A DNA stretch of 64,000 bases from contig DATGJP010000068.1 of NCBI GenBank assembly GCA_035295125.1, positions 202,966 through 266,965 of the forward strand. The letters run 5' to 3'. Source of the stretch: JAICMB01 sp035295125. GTDB lineage: Bacteria; Acidobacteriota; Terriglobia; Bryobacterales; Bryobacteraceae. The position numbers and the translations under genes were made by a program. Shown here piece after piece: positions 34,233 to 43,781 of this stretch. The notes beneath the pieces are model-generated. The model made no database searches, had not been told where the DNA came from, and saw only the letters and a program-made list of their open reading frames with translations. Numbering within the stretch: the stretch's first letter is position 1; each line of letters opens with the position of its first letter.

Positions 34233-35608
34233 GAAAACAACTCCGAAATGGGCTCCACACCGCGATCGACAACCGGGATCGGCCTTCCCTGTGCACCTGG
34301 AAGCTCGACGCGCAGATCGATGCCCAGCCCATGGAAAATGGTCGCCGCCACCTCGCCCGGCGTCGTAGGACGATCCTTTGGCGCTCCGCCGATATCATCC
34401 GACGCGCCCACGGCTTGCCCGCCCTTAATTCCGCCGCCCGACATGACCACGGTCCAGCATTGCGGCCAATGGTCGCGCCCGCCCGCGGGGTTCACTTTCG
34501 GCGTCCGTCCAAACTCTCCGAACGCCACCACCATCGTGTCGTCAAGAAGCCGGCGGTCCTGCAGTTCCTGAAGCAGCGAGCTGTACGCCATGTCGAACAT
34601 GGGGCCGACCAGGTCGCGATAGCAACTGATGGGGCTGAACGGCTTAGAGCCGTGAATGTCCCAGGTGATCTCGTCGAACACCGTTTCGAACATGTTGATG
34701 GTGACGAAACGGACGCCTGCTTCGATCAGCCGCCGCGCCAACAGGCAGCTTTGGCCGAAGCGGTTCATGCCGTATTTCTGACGTACTTCCTCGGGCTCGC
34801 TGTGCAGTTCGAAGGCCGCACGGGCCTTTTGCGACGACATCAGCGTATAAGCCGAGTGGAACGTGGAATCGAGCAGCCGGGCGTCCTGCGAGGTTTCGAA
34901 CATGCTGACGCTCTTGTCCACGGCTTCGCGCCAGTTCTTGCGGCGGTCGACGCGCAGAGCCGTCAGGTAATCCGGCGGAAGCATGTCGGGCACCTTGAAA
35001 TTGGGATCCGATGGGTCGGCATTTAGCACAAACGGATCGTACGACTTGCCCAGAAATCCGGCGTTCTGCCCGTGCGGCATGTTGCCGCCCGTATTGCCGA
35101 TCGGATGCGGCAGAAGCACATGCGGCGGTACGTCGCCTTTGGAACCTTGCAGCTTGGCCTGCACACAGCCGATGTGCGGATACTCGATGCCGCCCTGGAA
35201 AAGCCGACCGGTCTGCATCATCTGATGGCCGGTGTCGTGGACCGCGGCGGCCGTGTGATACATGCTTCGGATCAACGCGAATTTGTCCGCATGTTTCGCC
35301 ATGCGCGGAAAATTCTCGGAAATTTCAATCCCGGGAACGTTGGTCTTTATCGGCTTATACGGCCCGCGAATCTCCACCGGAGCGTTCGGCTTCATGTCCC
35401 AGGTGTCGAGCTGAGACGGTCCGCCGACCAGCATCAACATGATGCAATTCTTGCCGGACTTGTTGTTGTCGGTGAGACCTTGTGCCTTGAGACCGGTGAG
35501 TTGGGTAAGACCGAGGCCGAGCGCGGTGAGAGCGCCGGCGTGGAGAAAATCTCGCCTCCGGAGCCCATCGCAGAATTCGACGGGTCGGTCGGCGTCCAAA
35601 CGGAACAT
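34229..35608 (-). CDS. DUF1501 protein with Tat signal
   Basis: 459 residues after a GGGAGG ribosome site. The N-terminus LRRRDFLHAGALTALGLG is a twin-arginine signal. The DUF1501 pattern follows: CIMLMLVGGPSQLDTWDMKP near 55, FALIRSMYHTAAAVHDTGHQ near 110, GFLGKSYDPF near 185, TINMFETVFDEITWDIHG near 300 and VVAFGEFGRTPKVNPAGGRDHW near 360. The family has an alkaline-phosphatase-like fold and is usually paired with a PSD1 protein, as here. Substrate unknown. First structural gene of the four-gene block, 67 bases after the hybrid kinase. Confidence 0.92.
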   Translation of the reverse strand: MFRLDADRPVEFCDGLRRRDFLHAGALTALGLGLTQLTGLKAQGLTDNNKSGKNCIMLMLVGGPSQLDTWDMKPNAPVEIRGPYKPIKTNVPGIEISENFPRMAKHADKFALIRSMYHTAAAVHDTGHQMMQTGRLFQGGIEYPHIGCVQAKLQGSKGDVPPHVLLPHPIGNTGGNMPHGQNAGFLGKSYDPFVLNADPSDPNFKVPDMLPPDYLTALRVDRRKNWREAVDKSVSMFETSQDARLLDSTFHSAYTLMSSQKARAAFELHSEPEEVRQKYGMNRFGQSCLLARRLIEAGVRFVTINMFETVFDEITWDIHGSKPFSPISCYRDLVGPMFDMAYSSLLQELQDRRLLDDTMVVAFGEFGRTPKVNPAGGRDHWPQCWTVVMSGGGIKGGQAVGASDDIGGAPKDRPTTPGEVAATIFHGLGIDLRVELPGAQGRPIPVVDRGVEPISELFS

Positions 35609-35675
35609 GGAGCCTCCCCTGTGAGGTAATTATCTCTATGATTCTACCGCGCCAACGAAGATGCGTTCAGAAAAA

Positions 35676-38600
35676 TCAGGAAGTTGTCGCGTGGACCAGT
35701 TTCTCGATTGCGGCAAGAAGTTGGTTTGCCTGGATGGGCTTGGACACGTATCCGTCCATGCCTGCTTCAAGACAACGTTGCTCGTCCTCCCGCATCGCGT
35801 GCGCCGTTAACGCCAGAATTGGCGTTCGTGTCCCGGTACTCGACTCGTGCCGGCGGATCCATGTCGTTGCCGCAAACCCGTCCATCACCGGCATCTGCAC
35901 ATCCATCAGCACCAGGTCGATCCCGCCTTCCTGGAAGATTCGGATCGCCTCCTGACCATCGTTCGCCGTTACCGTATCGAGACCTGCCTTGGCGAGCAAC
36001 CGGACGGCAAGGGTCCGATTCACTGCGTTATCGTCGGCAATCAGAATGCGCAGCTTGTGCGACGAACTCAGGATCTGGCGCGCCCGCGGGCTCTCTACCT
36101 CCCAGCCCGAACGTTCCGCGCCGGTTGCGCGCGCGAATGAGGCTGTGAAGCAGAACGTACTGCCCGTATCCGGCTCGCTTTCCGCCCAGATGCGCCCATG
36201 CATCATCTTGACAAGATTGGCTGAAATCGCCAGGCCAAGACCCGATCCCCCGAACCGCCGTGACACGGAGCCATCCACCTGATAGAACGCCTCGAAGATC
36301 GCTTTCAGCTTGTCGCCCGGTATGCCAATGCCGCTATCCGAAACCCGGATCAGGCAGGTTTCCACTTCTCCCTGAGACTCTTCAGAAACCCGTTCAGCAC
36401 TCACCGCCACGCTGCCGGCTGACGTGAATTTCACCGCGTTTCCGATGAGGTTAATGAGGATTTGCCGCAGTCTCCCGGCATCGCCAACTACGCGCGGCGG
36501 AAGGTCCGGGCTTAACGACAACTCCAGCCGCAAACCCTTTTCGCCGGCTTTGAATCGCAGAGTTTTCACTGCGTCCGATACGCAATCGCGGATAGAAAAT
36601 GGCTCCGCGACGAGTTCCAGCTTTCCGGCTTCTACCTTGGAAAAATCGAGTACGTCATTCAATAGGGCCAGCAAGGATTGCGCCGAGCTTCTGGACATCT
36701 CCAGGTACTCTCGTTGTTCATCGCTCAGCGCCGTAGTGAGCGCGAGTTCGGTCATACCAAGAATGCCGTTCATGGGCGTCCGAATCTCGTGACTCATGTT
36801 GGCCAGAAACTCGCTTTTGTGCTTACTCGCCATTAGCGCGCGGCGACGCTCCTCGTCCAGCTCCCGCGTCCGCTCCTCGATGGCTTTTTCCAGGGCGAGT
36901 TTTTGAGCCAGGATGCGATTCATTCTCCAACGGACCGCGCCCCAAACCGCCACTGCAATAGAAAGCACGAGAAGTGTTCGTAACCACCATGTTTCCCACC
37001 AGGGAGGATACACTCCGAAATGAAACTGGACCGGCGCCGATGTCCAACGGCCGCGCCGATCGAAAGCGGCCACCTCGAAGATATACTTGCCGGGCGGAAG
37101 TGAAGGATAGCGAACGCTGTGACGGCCGGCCGATGTCCAGGCATCGTCGAAATTGACCATGCGATAGCGAAACCGCACGTCACTCTCATTCCGAAACGTA
37201 AGCGCCGTGAAATCGGCCGCAAAGGAACGGTCCATGTACGGCACGTTGCCTTCATTGTCCCGGTGCGGTTTTCCACCTAACGTAACCGCGCTCAGGACGG
37301 TTCTTGGAATGGTGAGCTTCGGCTCCTGGTCCGGCCAACGATGGTGCGCAAGGCCCCGGCTGGTGCCCAGCCATACGCTCCCATCCGAATCGGCATAGAA
37401 ACCATTACTGTCGCAGTCTCCCCAAACCAGCCCCTCCGAGGTCCCGAAATGCATCCACGTGCCGTGCCGCAATACGTCGATGCCCGAATCGGTTCCCGCC
37501 CAGACGGAGCCTTGCGCATCGACACCAATGGAATAAACCTTGTTCGATGCCAGGCCGTTCGTACGGTCATAGTTTTGCGCCCGGATTCCCGCGCCGTTCC
37601 AAGCGATCCTGGATATACCTGTCGGTTCGCTATAACTGATCCAGAACGTATTCGTGTTTTCCTCGGTAATCCCAATCACGCCATCGGAGCGGAGACCGTC
37701 CGCAGGCGTTAAACGTCTCCAATTGCCATCCTGAAAACGCAGCAATCCATAGGATGTGGGAACCCAAATCGCACCCGTCCGGTCTTCGATAGCCTGGTAG
37801 AACCGTTCCCGGTCGTCTTTCCCAGGGAGTTCCTGCTTCCGGAATCGAATCTCTCTGCCGCCGAGAGCGGTGCTCCGAAACAGCCCCGCAACCGTGCTGA
37901 CCCACAAATTGTTTTCGCGATCGACGAGAACGCCATAAACCAGGTCATTCGTTAACCCCGACTCGCTGCCATAGTTACGAATGAGCTTCCCGGCACGATC
38001 GAAGTGCGCTACGCCGCCCGGATTCATGCCGATCCAGGCATCGCCCTCCGGCGTCACGGAAACGGCCCGCACTTTGTCACCGGATAGACCGCCGGGCGCC
38101 GCAGTGTTCTTCCACGGCGACTCGTCATTCGGTCGGAAGGCGACCCCGCCATTGGTCCCGACCCAGAGGGCGCCTCCGGCACCCCTCCGGATGCCCCAGG
38201 TCGTGTCCGAAATGAGCCCCTCGGCCCGGGTCCACGCTTCCCATTCTCCATAGCCGAGCCAACGCGCTATACCGCCGCCTTGTACAGCGACCCAAACGGA
38301 ACCCTCATGGTCCACGAGGACATCAGCGGCAGCATCGCCGCTTAATCCGCTGGCCGCCCCGATCAACTTCCAGCCTTTTGACGATGCGAGCGCTAACCCG
38401 CGGTCCGTGGGCACAGCCAACTGGCCATTGGGAAGCACCGTCAGACGTCCGGCAGGCGCGGCGGATGGCAATCCGGTGTCTCGAGATTCAAACCGGCTTT
38501 CCCCGGGACGCAGCGCAAAAAGACGCTGCGTACTGCGAACCCAAATCGTTCCCGACTTGTCCTCCACGATGCTGGCCCAGCGATCCGGTGGTAAACCGAG

Positions 38601-39215
38601 CCGCGCGCTGACACTCGTTACACGCCCCGACTCCAGGCGGCACAAATCATGGTCGCAGCCGTACCAGATTCGTCCGGTGCGGTCGCACCAGACACCATAC
38701 GTGAAACCCAGCGTAATCCATTTGAAACGATACTCTCCGGACGTGTCTTTTTCGCCAAATAGAAGCCCTTGCGAAGTGCCGACATATAGCCGGTTCTGGG
38801 CATCGGCTGCCATTGTGGAGTTGCCGACGACCTCGACACGCCCGGCCTGCGCCGCTTGAAAACGGCCGTTGCTGAAACGCGCCAGGCCTCTCCGCGTACC
38901 GACCCAAAGCGTGCCGTCGGGGGTCTCCAGCAGACCCTGCACATCGGCGCTCGGCAGCCCGTTTTCGATTCCGAAGGCTTCGAATGAGTAGCCCTCGTAG
39001 CGGAAAAGGCCGCTCTGCGTGCCCACCCAGATGTATCCAGCGTGATCCTGGATGATACTATTCGCCGCCAGGTTTTTCAGTCCCTGCTCCTGGCCGTAAT
39101 AGCGGAACGAGTATCTTTGGGCAATCGCCGGCACCGGGCCGAGCGCTATAGCCAATAGCAGCAAGGCTCGGCTACATCGCGGCGCATTTGCCCGATTTTG
39201 TCTCACGCCCGACAC
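35676..39215 (-). CDS. Hybrid two-component sensor kinase with beta-propeller (Reg_prop/Y_Y_Y) sensor and receiver
   Basis: 1179 residues, one polypeptide. Signal/anchor 14-32 (CSRALLLLAIALGPVPAIA). Residues about 40-650 hold Reg_prop repeats (HAGYIWVGTQSGLFRYEG, TLWVGTRRGLARF, SLWLG-type units) forming two propellers. A Y_Y_Y domain lies near 675-735 and a membrane helix near 745-765. HisKA has its phospho-His in NMSHEIRTPMNG near residue 807. The HATPase (INLIGNAVKFTSAG, VSDSGIGIPGD, GGSGLGLAIS) is followed by a receiver with Asp in LVLMDVQMPVMDG near 1104. Kinases of this design sense periplasmic polysaccharide fragments in Bacteroidetes. The co-oriented DUF1501 block and a rhamnosidase nearby are plausible targets. 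Confidence 0.92.
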   Translation of the reverse strand: MSGVRQNRANAPRCSRALLLLAIALGPVPAIAQRYSFRYYGQEQGLKNLAANSIIQDHAGYIWVGTQSGLFRYEGYSFEAFGIENGLPSADVQGLLETPDGTLWVGTRRGLARFSNGRFQAAQAGRVEVVGNSTMAADAQNRLYVGTSQGLLFGEKDTSGEYRFKWITLGFTYGVWCDRTGRIWYGCDHDLCRLESGRVTSVSARLGLPPDRWASIVEDKSGTIWVRSTQRLFALRPGESRFESRDTGLPSAAPAGRLTVLPNGQLAVPTDRGLALASSKGWKLIGAASGLSGDAAADVLVDHEGSVWVAVQGGGIARWLGYGEWEAWTRAEGLISDTTWGIRRGAGGALWVGTNGGVAFRPNDESPWKNTAAPGGLSGDKVRAVSVTPEGDAWIGMNPGGVAHFDRAGKLIRNYGSESGLTNDLVYGVLVDRENNLWVSTVAGLFRSTALGGREIRFRKQELPGKDDRERFYQAIEDRTGAIWVPTSYGLLRFQDGNWRRLTPADGLRSDGVIGITEENTNTFWISYSEPTGISRIAWNGAGIRAQNYDRTNGLASNKVYSIGVDAQGSVWAGTDSGIDVLRHGTWMHFGTSEGLVWGDCDSNGFYADSDGSVWLGTSRGLAHHRWPDQEPKLTIPRTVLSAVTLGGKPHRDNEGNVPYMDRSFAADFTALTFRNESDVRFRYRMVNFDDAWTSAGRHSVRYPSLPPGKYIFEVAAFDRRGRWTSAPVQFHFGVYPPWWETWWLRTLLVLSIAVAVWGAVRWRMNRILAQKLALEKAIEERTRELDEERRRALMASKHKSEFLANMSHEIRTPMNGILGMTELALTTALSDEQREYLEMSRSSAQSLLALLNDVLDFSKVEAGKLELVAEPFSIRDCVSDAVKTLRFKAGEKGLRLELSLSPDLPPRVVGDAGRLRQILINLIGNAVKFTSAGSVAVSAERVSEESQGEVETCLIRVSDSGIGIPGDKLKAIFEAFYQVDGSVSRRFGGSGLGLAISANLVKMMHGRIWAESEPDTGSTFCFTASFARATGAERSGWEVESPRARQILSSSHKLRILIADDNAVNRTLAVRLLAKAGLDTVTANDGQEAIRIFQEGGIDLVLMDVQMPVMDGFAATTWIRRHESSTGTRTPILALTAHAMREDEQRCLEAGMDGYVSKPIQANQLLAAIEKLVHATTS

Positions 39216-39265
39216 ACTCGTCGCACCCCTCCCTTTTCATCTCATCGTCACTTTTTGCCTTCCCT

Positions 39266-39415
39266 TTAATTCAATTCACCGCCGTCCAGTACCCACCGGA
39301 CCTCCCGTACCAGTTCGTCCGGCCTAAACGGCTTCTTCAGGAAATTCACTGTCTGCGCCAGCCAACGAACTCGCGTTGCCGGTCGATGAGCAGAGATGAG
39401 AGAAGATTCCGCTCA
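39266..39415 (-). pseudogene. 3' remnant of a response-regulator receiver domain
   Basis: I translated this frame by hand. Forty-nine codons follow an in-frame TGA at 39413-39415 and end at TAA 39266-39268. The text runs SLISAHRPATRVRWLAQTV then NFLKKPFRPDELVREVRWVLD. That is the beta4-alpha5 end of a receiver domain, with the conserved Lys-Pro in KKPF. The N-terminal half with the phospho-acceptor Asp is gone. It lies 51 bases upstream of the hybrid kinase on the same strand and stops where the divergent regulator pseudogene begins. Confidence 0.55.
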
Positions 39416-39426
39416 GAAGTAGCGCA

Positions 39427-40499
39427 ATGAAGGTCACAGTGTTAATCGTCGACGATGAGGAAGGCATTTCACGTTGTGCTCGGACGCCTTGAGGGAAAGC
39501 GGCCTGCAAATACTCACCGCCGCTCCGCAAACGCGGCACTCGCCCTCCTGGAGGACGGACAAGTGGACGTCGTACTCACCGATCTTCAAATACCCGGCCT
39601 GAACGGTATCGAGTTGCTTCGACAAGTCCGAACGTCATTCCCCGATACCGACGTGGATTCGGCTCGGTGCGTACGACTACATCACCAAACCTTTCGCGCT
39701 GGATGAGTTAATGGAACTCATGCATCGCCTGGTGACTCCGGGCACAACTCCAAACCCAGAAAGGCCTGGGGGACATGGTCGGTACGTCCGCCCTGATGCA
39801 GGCTCTGTACCGGCTCTTAGTGAAGGTGGCTCCGAAAACGGCACCCGGTCCTCATCACTGGCGAAAGTGGGACCGGGAAGGAACCATCGCACGAGCCGTT
39901 CACGACAACAGTCCCTGGAAGGACCCTCCTTTCGCGCCGTTCGATTGTGGCGCCTTATCCACCAACATCATTGAAAGCGAACTTTAGGGCACGTTCGCGG
40001 CGCTTTCACGGGAGCAACCCAGGATTGTCAAGGTTTACTCGCGGCGGCCGGGCAGGGGACGGTCTTCCTCGACGAAATTGGAGAACTGCCCGTTGATCGT
40101 CAGGCGAAACTGCTGCGGGGCCTGCAGGAACGTTGAGAAAGTCGCGGGTGACACGGTCATGGAATCGCGCCCGATGCCATGGCTTTGTTGGTGGCTTACG
40201 AGTGGCCTGGCAACGTCCGTGAGCTGGACAACTACATCCGTCGCTCGATGGCCGTTTGCGAGGATGCCTGGATTCAGCCCAGGGATCCTCCCGCGCAAGT
40301 GCGTCTCGCCGCGATCACCGCCGGCGACGCAAAGGTGAGCCAGATGGAAGACCTGGAGCGTCGCGCGATTCTCAACATGCTCGAAGCCACGGGCGGCGAT
40401 CGAATCCGGGCTGCAAAGGCGCTGGGCATCGGTAAAACGACGATCTACCGAAAGCTCAAGCAGTACGGCCTGGAGAAACCGCTGGACGCTTTGAGGTAA
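39427..40499 (+). pseudogene. NtrC-type sigma-54 response regulator, frameshifted and deleted
   Basis: Pieces of one regulator appear in order but in different frames. The receiver start KVTVLIVDDEEGI is at 39427, QVDVVLTDLQIPGLNGIELL near 39560 and LGAYDYITKPFALDELMELM near 39668. A Walker A equivalent (VLITGESGTGKE read across frames) lies near 39850 and GAFTGATQ near 40000. GTVFLDEIGELPVDRQAKLL is near 40050, WPGNVRELDNYI near 40205 and a Fis-type HTH (RAAKALGIGKTTIYRKLKQY) ends the gene. Segments between the receiver's Asp and Lys and between Walker B and the C-terminal AAA+ part are missing. The Asp in TDLQIP is retained. It is probably a dead partner of the adjacent kinase. Confidence 0.8.
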
Positions 40500-40543
40500 A
40501 CCCGCTCATCGGTAAGCGCTACGCTTGAGTCGAAGGAGCTCCG

Positions 40544-43500
40544 ATGAGGATCATCTTCCTGTCCGCGGCTGCTGTGCTGGCCGCGCTTCTGCCATCCGTT
40601 TACGCATCTTCGCTTCGAGTTGAACATTTGCGCTGCGAGTACCTCGATAATCCGCTTGGAATCGACGTAACCAGCCCGCGCTTGAGTTGGATCATCGAGC
40701 CGGCGTCGCCATCAGCGCGTGGCATCAAACAGACCGCTTATCGCATTCTCGTCGCTTCGAGTCCGCGGAGTCTCGAGAGTGGCGTCGGCGATCTTTGGGA
40801 TTCCGGGAGGGTCGCCTCGGACCAATCGATCCAGGTTGCGTATGCCGGGAAACCGCTCAATTCCGGCGCGCACGCATTCTGGAAGGTTGAGTTATGGGAT
40901 CAGGCCGGCGAGAGCTCCGGATGGAGCAAGCCGGCGTCCTGGTCGATGGGCTTGCTAAACCCTGACGACTGGAAAGCGAGATGGATCGGCTTGGACGAAA
41001 CAGGTGGTTATCGGCGTCCTGGCAGTCCATATCACAACCTCGAAGGAGCACAGTGGATCTGGTCGCCTGCCTCCGATACTACGCCCCAGGATCACTTCTT
41101 TCGTGCTTCCGTGGCGATTCCGGCAGACAGAAAGCTCGTGAAAGCAATCTGCGTAATCGGCGCGGATCATGATTTCGAGCTCTTCGTAAATGGGGTTTCG
41201 GTCGGAAGGGGTGACAACGTCCGGACTCCCGAGATCATCGAAATCAGTGCTCAGCTCAAGGCGGGCGCCAACACGATCGGAGTGCGTGCCCGTGGCCGCC
41301 GGAACAATCCGCCGGGACTGATCGCCGCGATTCGAGCAGATTTCATTGATGGCAAGCCGCTGCTCTTCACTACGAACGCCGCGCAATGGAAGACCGCACC
41401 GTCCGCGGCGATTGCTGGTTGGGAACAGGCCGGCTTCGACGACTCTGGTTGGTCTGCCTCAAAAGAACTTGGGGCGTACGGCGCCAAGCCGTGGGGTCCC
41501 GTCGGCTTCGTCGAAGAGCGCGCCCTCGCCGCACGACTGCTCCGCAAGGAATTCGAGTTAAAAGCCAAGCCCCGTCGCGCGATGGCCTATGTCTCGGGAC
41601 TCGGTCTGTTTGAGCTATACGTAAACGGCAGCAAAATTGGCGACGAAGTACTTTCGCCCGGGCTTACGGATTACGACAAACGGGTTCAATACATCGCGTT
41701 CGATGTCACGCAACAATTGAAGGCAGGCCGCAACGCCATCGGCTTGATGCTTGGAAACGGCCGCTATCACGGGCCCCGCGATGGTACCGCCCGCAGCTTC
41801 GGCGATCCCAAGGCCATCCTGCAACTGGAAGTCGAATCACCTGAGGGATCCGTCAGCCGCGTCCTGACCGACGATACCTGGAAACTGACCGCTAGCGGAG
41901 CGATTCGCGGCAACAACGAATACGACGGCGAGGAATATGACGCCCGCATGGAACTGCAGGGATGGGCCAAGGCAGGATATAACGATGTTGGATGGCAGAA
42001 CGCTCTGAACGTAGCGGCCCCGGCTGGTAGGTTGGTAGCTCGGTTGGCGGAGCCCCTGCGTGTTGTCGAAACCGTGAAACCTGTCAACGTTCACCGGCTT
42101 CGTCCCGGTGTTTACATTTTTGACCTGGGCCAGAACATGGTGGGTTGGTCACGCTTGCACGTCGCCGGACCTCGCGGAACACAGGTGATGCTGCGATACG
42201 CCGAGACACTGCAGGAAAACGGTGAGCTCTACGTCGCCAATCTTCGTTCTGCGCAGGCCACCGATCTCTACACGTTAAAGGGCGGCAGCGAGGAGACCTG
42301 GGAGCCCCGCTTCACTTATCACGGATTCCGCTATGTGGAGGTGACCGGTTATCCGGGCGAGCCGAGTGCCGGTGCTATTGAAGGCCGCGTGGTGCAGGAC
42401 GCTGTGGCGCGCGTCGCCGACTTTACCTCATCGAACGAGCTGTTGAATCATCTGCACAAGAACATTTTCTGGGGTGTCCGCAGTAATTACCGCAGCATTC
42501 CCACCGACTGCCCGCAGCGCGACGAACGACAGGGCTGGATGGGCGATCGCTCGGCCGTCAGCCGCAGTGAGTCGTACCTGTTCGACGTTGCTGCCTTCTA
42601 CAACAAGTGGATGAACGATATCGAAGATGCGCAGCGCCCCGACGGCAGTATTCCCGACGTCGCGCCGACATACTGGGTGCTGTACAACAACGATGTCACC
42701 TGGCCGAGCACGTTTGTGCTGCTTCCGGGAATGCTCTACGACCAGTACGGCGACCGCCGCGCCATCGAAACTCATTATCCGGCCATGCGCAAGTGGATCG
42801 AACACATGCGGACGTATACGAAAGACGGCCTCATGCCCAAAGACCAGTATGCCGACTGGTGCGTCCCGCCCGAATCGCCAAAGCTGATCCATTCGCAGGA
42901 CCCGGCTCGCCGGACCAACGGAACGCTGTTGGCCACCGCTTATTTCTACAAGATGCTGCGGCTCATGAACCGCTATGCGACGCTCCTCGGCAAGACCGAT
43001 GATGCCGCGGAATATGACGCGCTCGCGGTCTCGATGAAAACCGCCTTCCTCGATCACTACTTCAAGGCGTCGCTTAACCAATTCGATAACGGAACGCAAA
43101 CCTCCGCAATTCTCCCGCTGGCTTTCGACATGGAGCCGCAGGGGTCGCGCCAGGGCGTCCTCGATCATCTCGTGAGCAAGATCCACAATGAGAGCAACGA
43201 TCATGTCGGCGTGGGGTTGATCGGGGCGCAGTGGCTCATGCGCACGCTCTCCGACAACGGGCAAGCTGATCTTGCGTACAAAATCGCGACGCAGACTACC
43301 TATCCGGGCTGGGGCTACATGATCGAGAAGGGCGCTACGACAATTTGGGAGCTCTGGAATGGCGACACTGCCGATCCTGCGATGAACTCGGGGAACCATG
43401 TCATGCAGATTGGCGACCTCGGGTTGTGGCTTTACGAATATGTGGCCGGCATCCGGTCAGATCCGGAGCAGCCCGGATTCAAGCACATCGTGATCCGGCC

Positions 43501-43777
43501 ATATCCGGTGGATGGGCTCACTTTCGCGAAGGCATCGCATGAGTGCCCTTACGGCACCATCCGGTCGGGCTGGAAACGGGAGGGTGCGCGGTTCACGCTC
43601 GAAGTCAGCGTGCCACCGAATACAACCGCGTCGGTCTACGTGCCTCGTTTCGGCTCAACCGTCACGGAGTCCGGGCATCCCGCCAACCAGGCCAAAGGAG
43701 CGACCTTTGTCCGCGATGAGGCAGGGGCGGCTGTTTACAACGTCGAATCCGGCAGCTATTCTTTCACGGCTCAGTAG
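40544..43777 (+). CDS. Secreted alpha-L-rhamnosidase (GH78)
   Basis: 1077 residues, signal 1-21 (RIIFLSAAAVLAALLPSVYA). The fibronectin-like N-terminal domain (SLRVEHLRCEYLDNPLGIDV, TSPRLSWIIEP) is that of Bac_rhamnosid_N. A jelly-roll insert near 170-270 is followed by the rhamnosidase catalytic barrel: PTDCPQRDERQGWMGDRSAV near residue 654 (general acid region), GSIPDVAPTYWVLYN near 705, and GATTIWELWNGD near 930. It releases terminal L-rhamnose from plant or microbial glycans outside the cell. It follows a dead regulator by 45 bases and has no SusC/D genes beside it. Confidence 0.92.
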   Translation: MRIIFLSAAAVLAALLPSVYASSLRVEHLRCEYLDNPLGIDVTSPRLSWIIEPASPSARGIKQTAYRILVASSPRSLESGVGDLWDSGRVASDQSIQVAYAGKPLNSGAHAFWKVELWDQAGESSGWSKPASWSMGLLNPDDWKARWIGLDETGGYRRPGSPYHNLEGAQWIWSPASDTTPQDHFFRASVAIPADRKLVKAICVIGADHDFELFVNGVSVGRGDNVRTPEIIEISAQLKAGANTIGVRARGRRNNPPGLIAAIRADFIDGKPLLFTTNAAQWKTAPSAAIAGWEQAGFDDSGWSASKELGAYGAKPWGPVGFVEERALAARLLRKEFELKAKPRRAMAYVSGLGLFELYVNGSKIGDEVLSPGLTDYDKRVQYIAFDVTQQLKAGRNAIGLMLGNGRYHGPRDGTARSFGDPKAILQLEVESPEGSVSRVLTDDTWKLTASGAIRGNNEYDGEEYDARMELQGWAKAGYNDVGWQNALNVAAPAGRLVARLAEPLRVVETVKPVNVHRLRPGVYIFDLGQNMVGWSRLHVAGPRGTQVMLRYAETLQENGELYVANLRSAQATDLYTLKGGSEETWEPRFTYHGFRYVEVTGYPGEPSAGAIEGRVVQDAVARVADFTSSNELLNHLHKNIFWGVRSNYRSIPTDCPQRDERQGWMGDRSAVSRSESYLFDVAAFYNKWMNDIEDAQRPDGSIPDVAPTYWVLYNNDVTWPSTFVLLPGMLYDQYGDRRAIETHYPAMRKWIEHMRTYTKDGLMPKDQYADWCVPPESPKLIHSQDPARRTNGTLLATAYFYKMLRLMNRYATLLGKTDDAAEYDALAVSMKTAFLDHYFKASLNQFDNGTQTSAILPLAFDMEPQGSRQGVLDHLVSKIHNESNDHVGVGLIGAQWLMRTLSDNGQADLAYKIATQTTYPGWGYMIEKGATTIWELWNGDTADPAMNSGNHVMQIGDLGLWLYEYVAGIRSDPEQPGFKHIVIRPYPVDGLTFAKASHECPYGTIRSGWKREGARFTLEVSVPPNTTASVYVPRFGSTVTESGHPANQAKGATFVRDEAGAAVYNVESGSYSFTAQ

Positions 43778-43781
43778 CGAT

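Noticed and set aside
42428..43399. 323-codon minus-strand open frame
   Set aside because: Opposite the GH78 catalytic domain and without homology.
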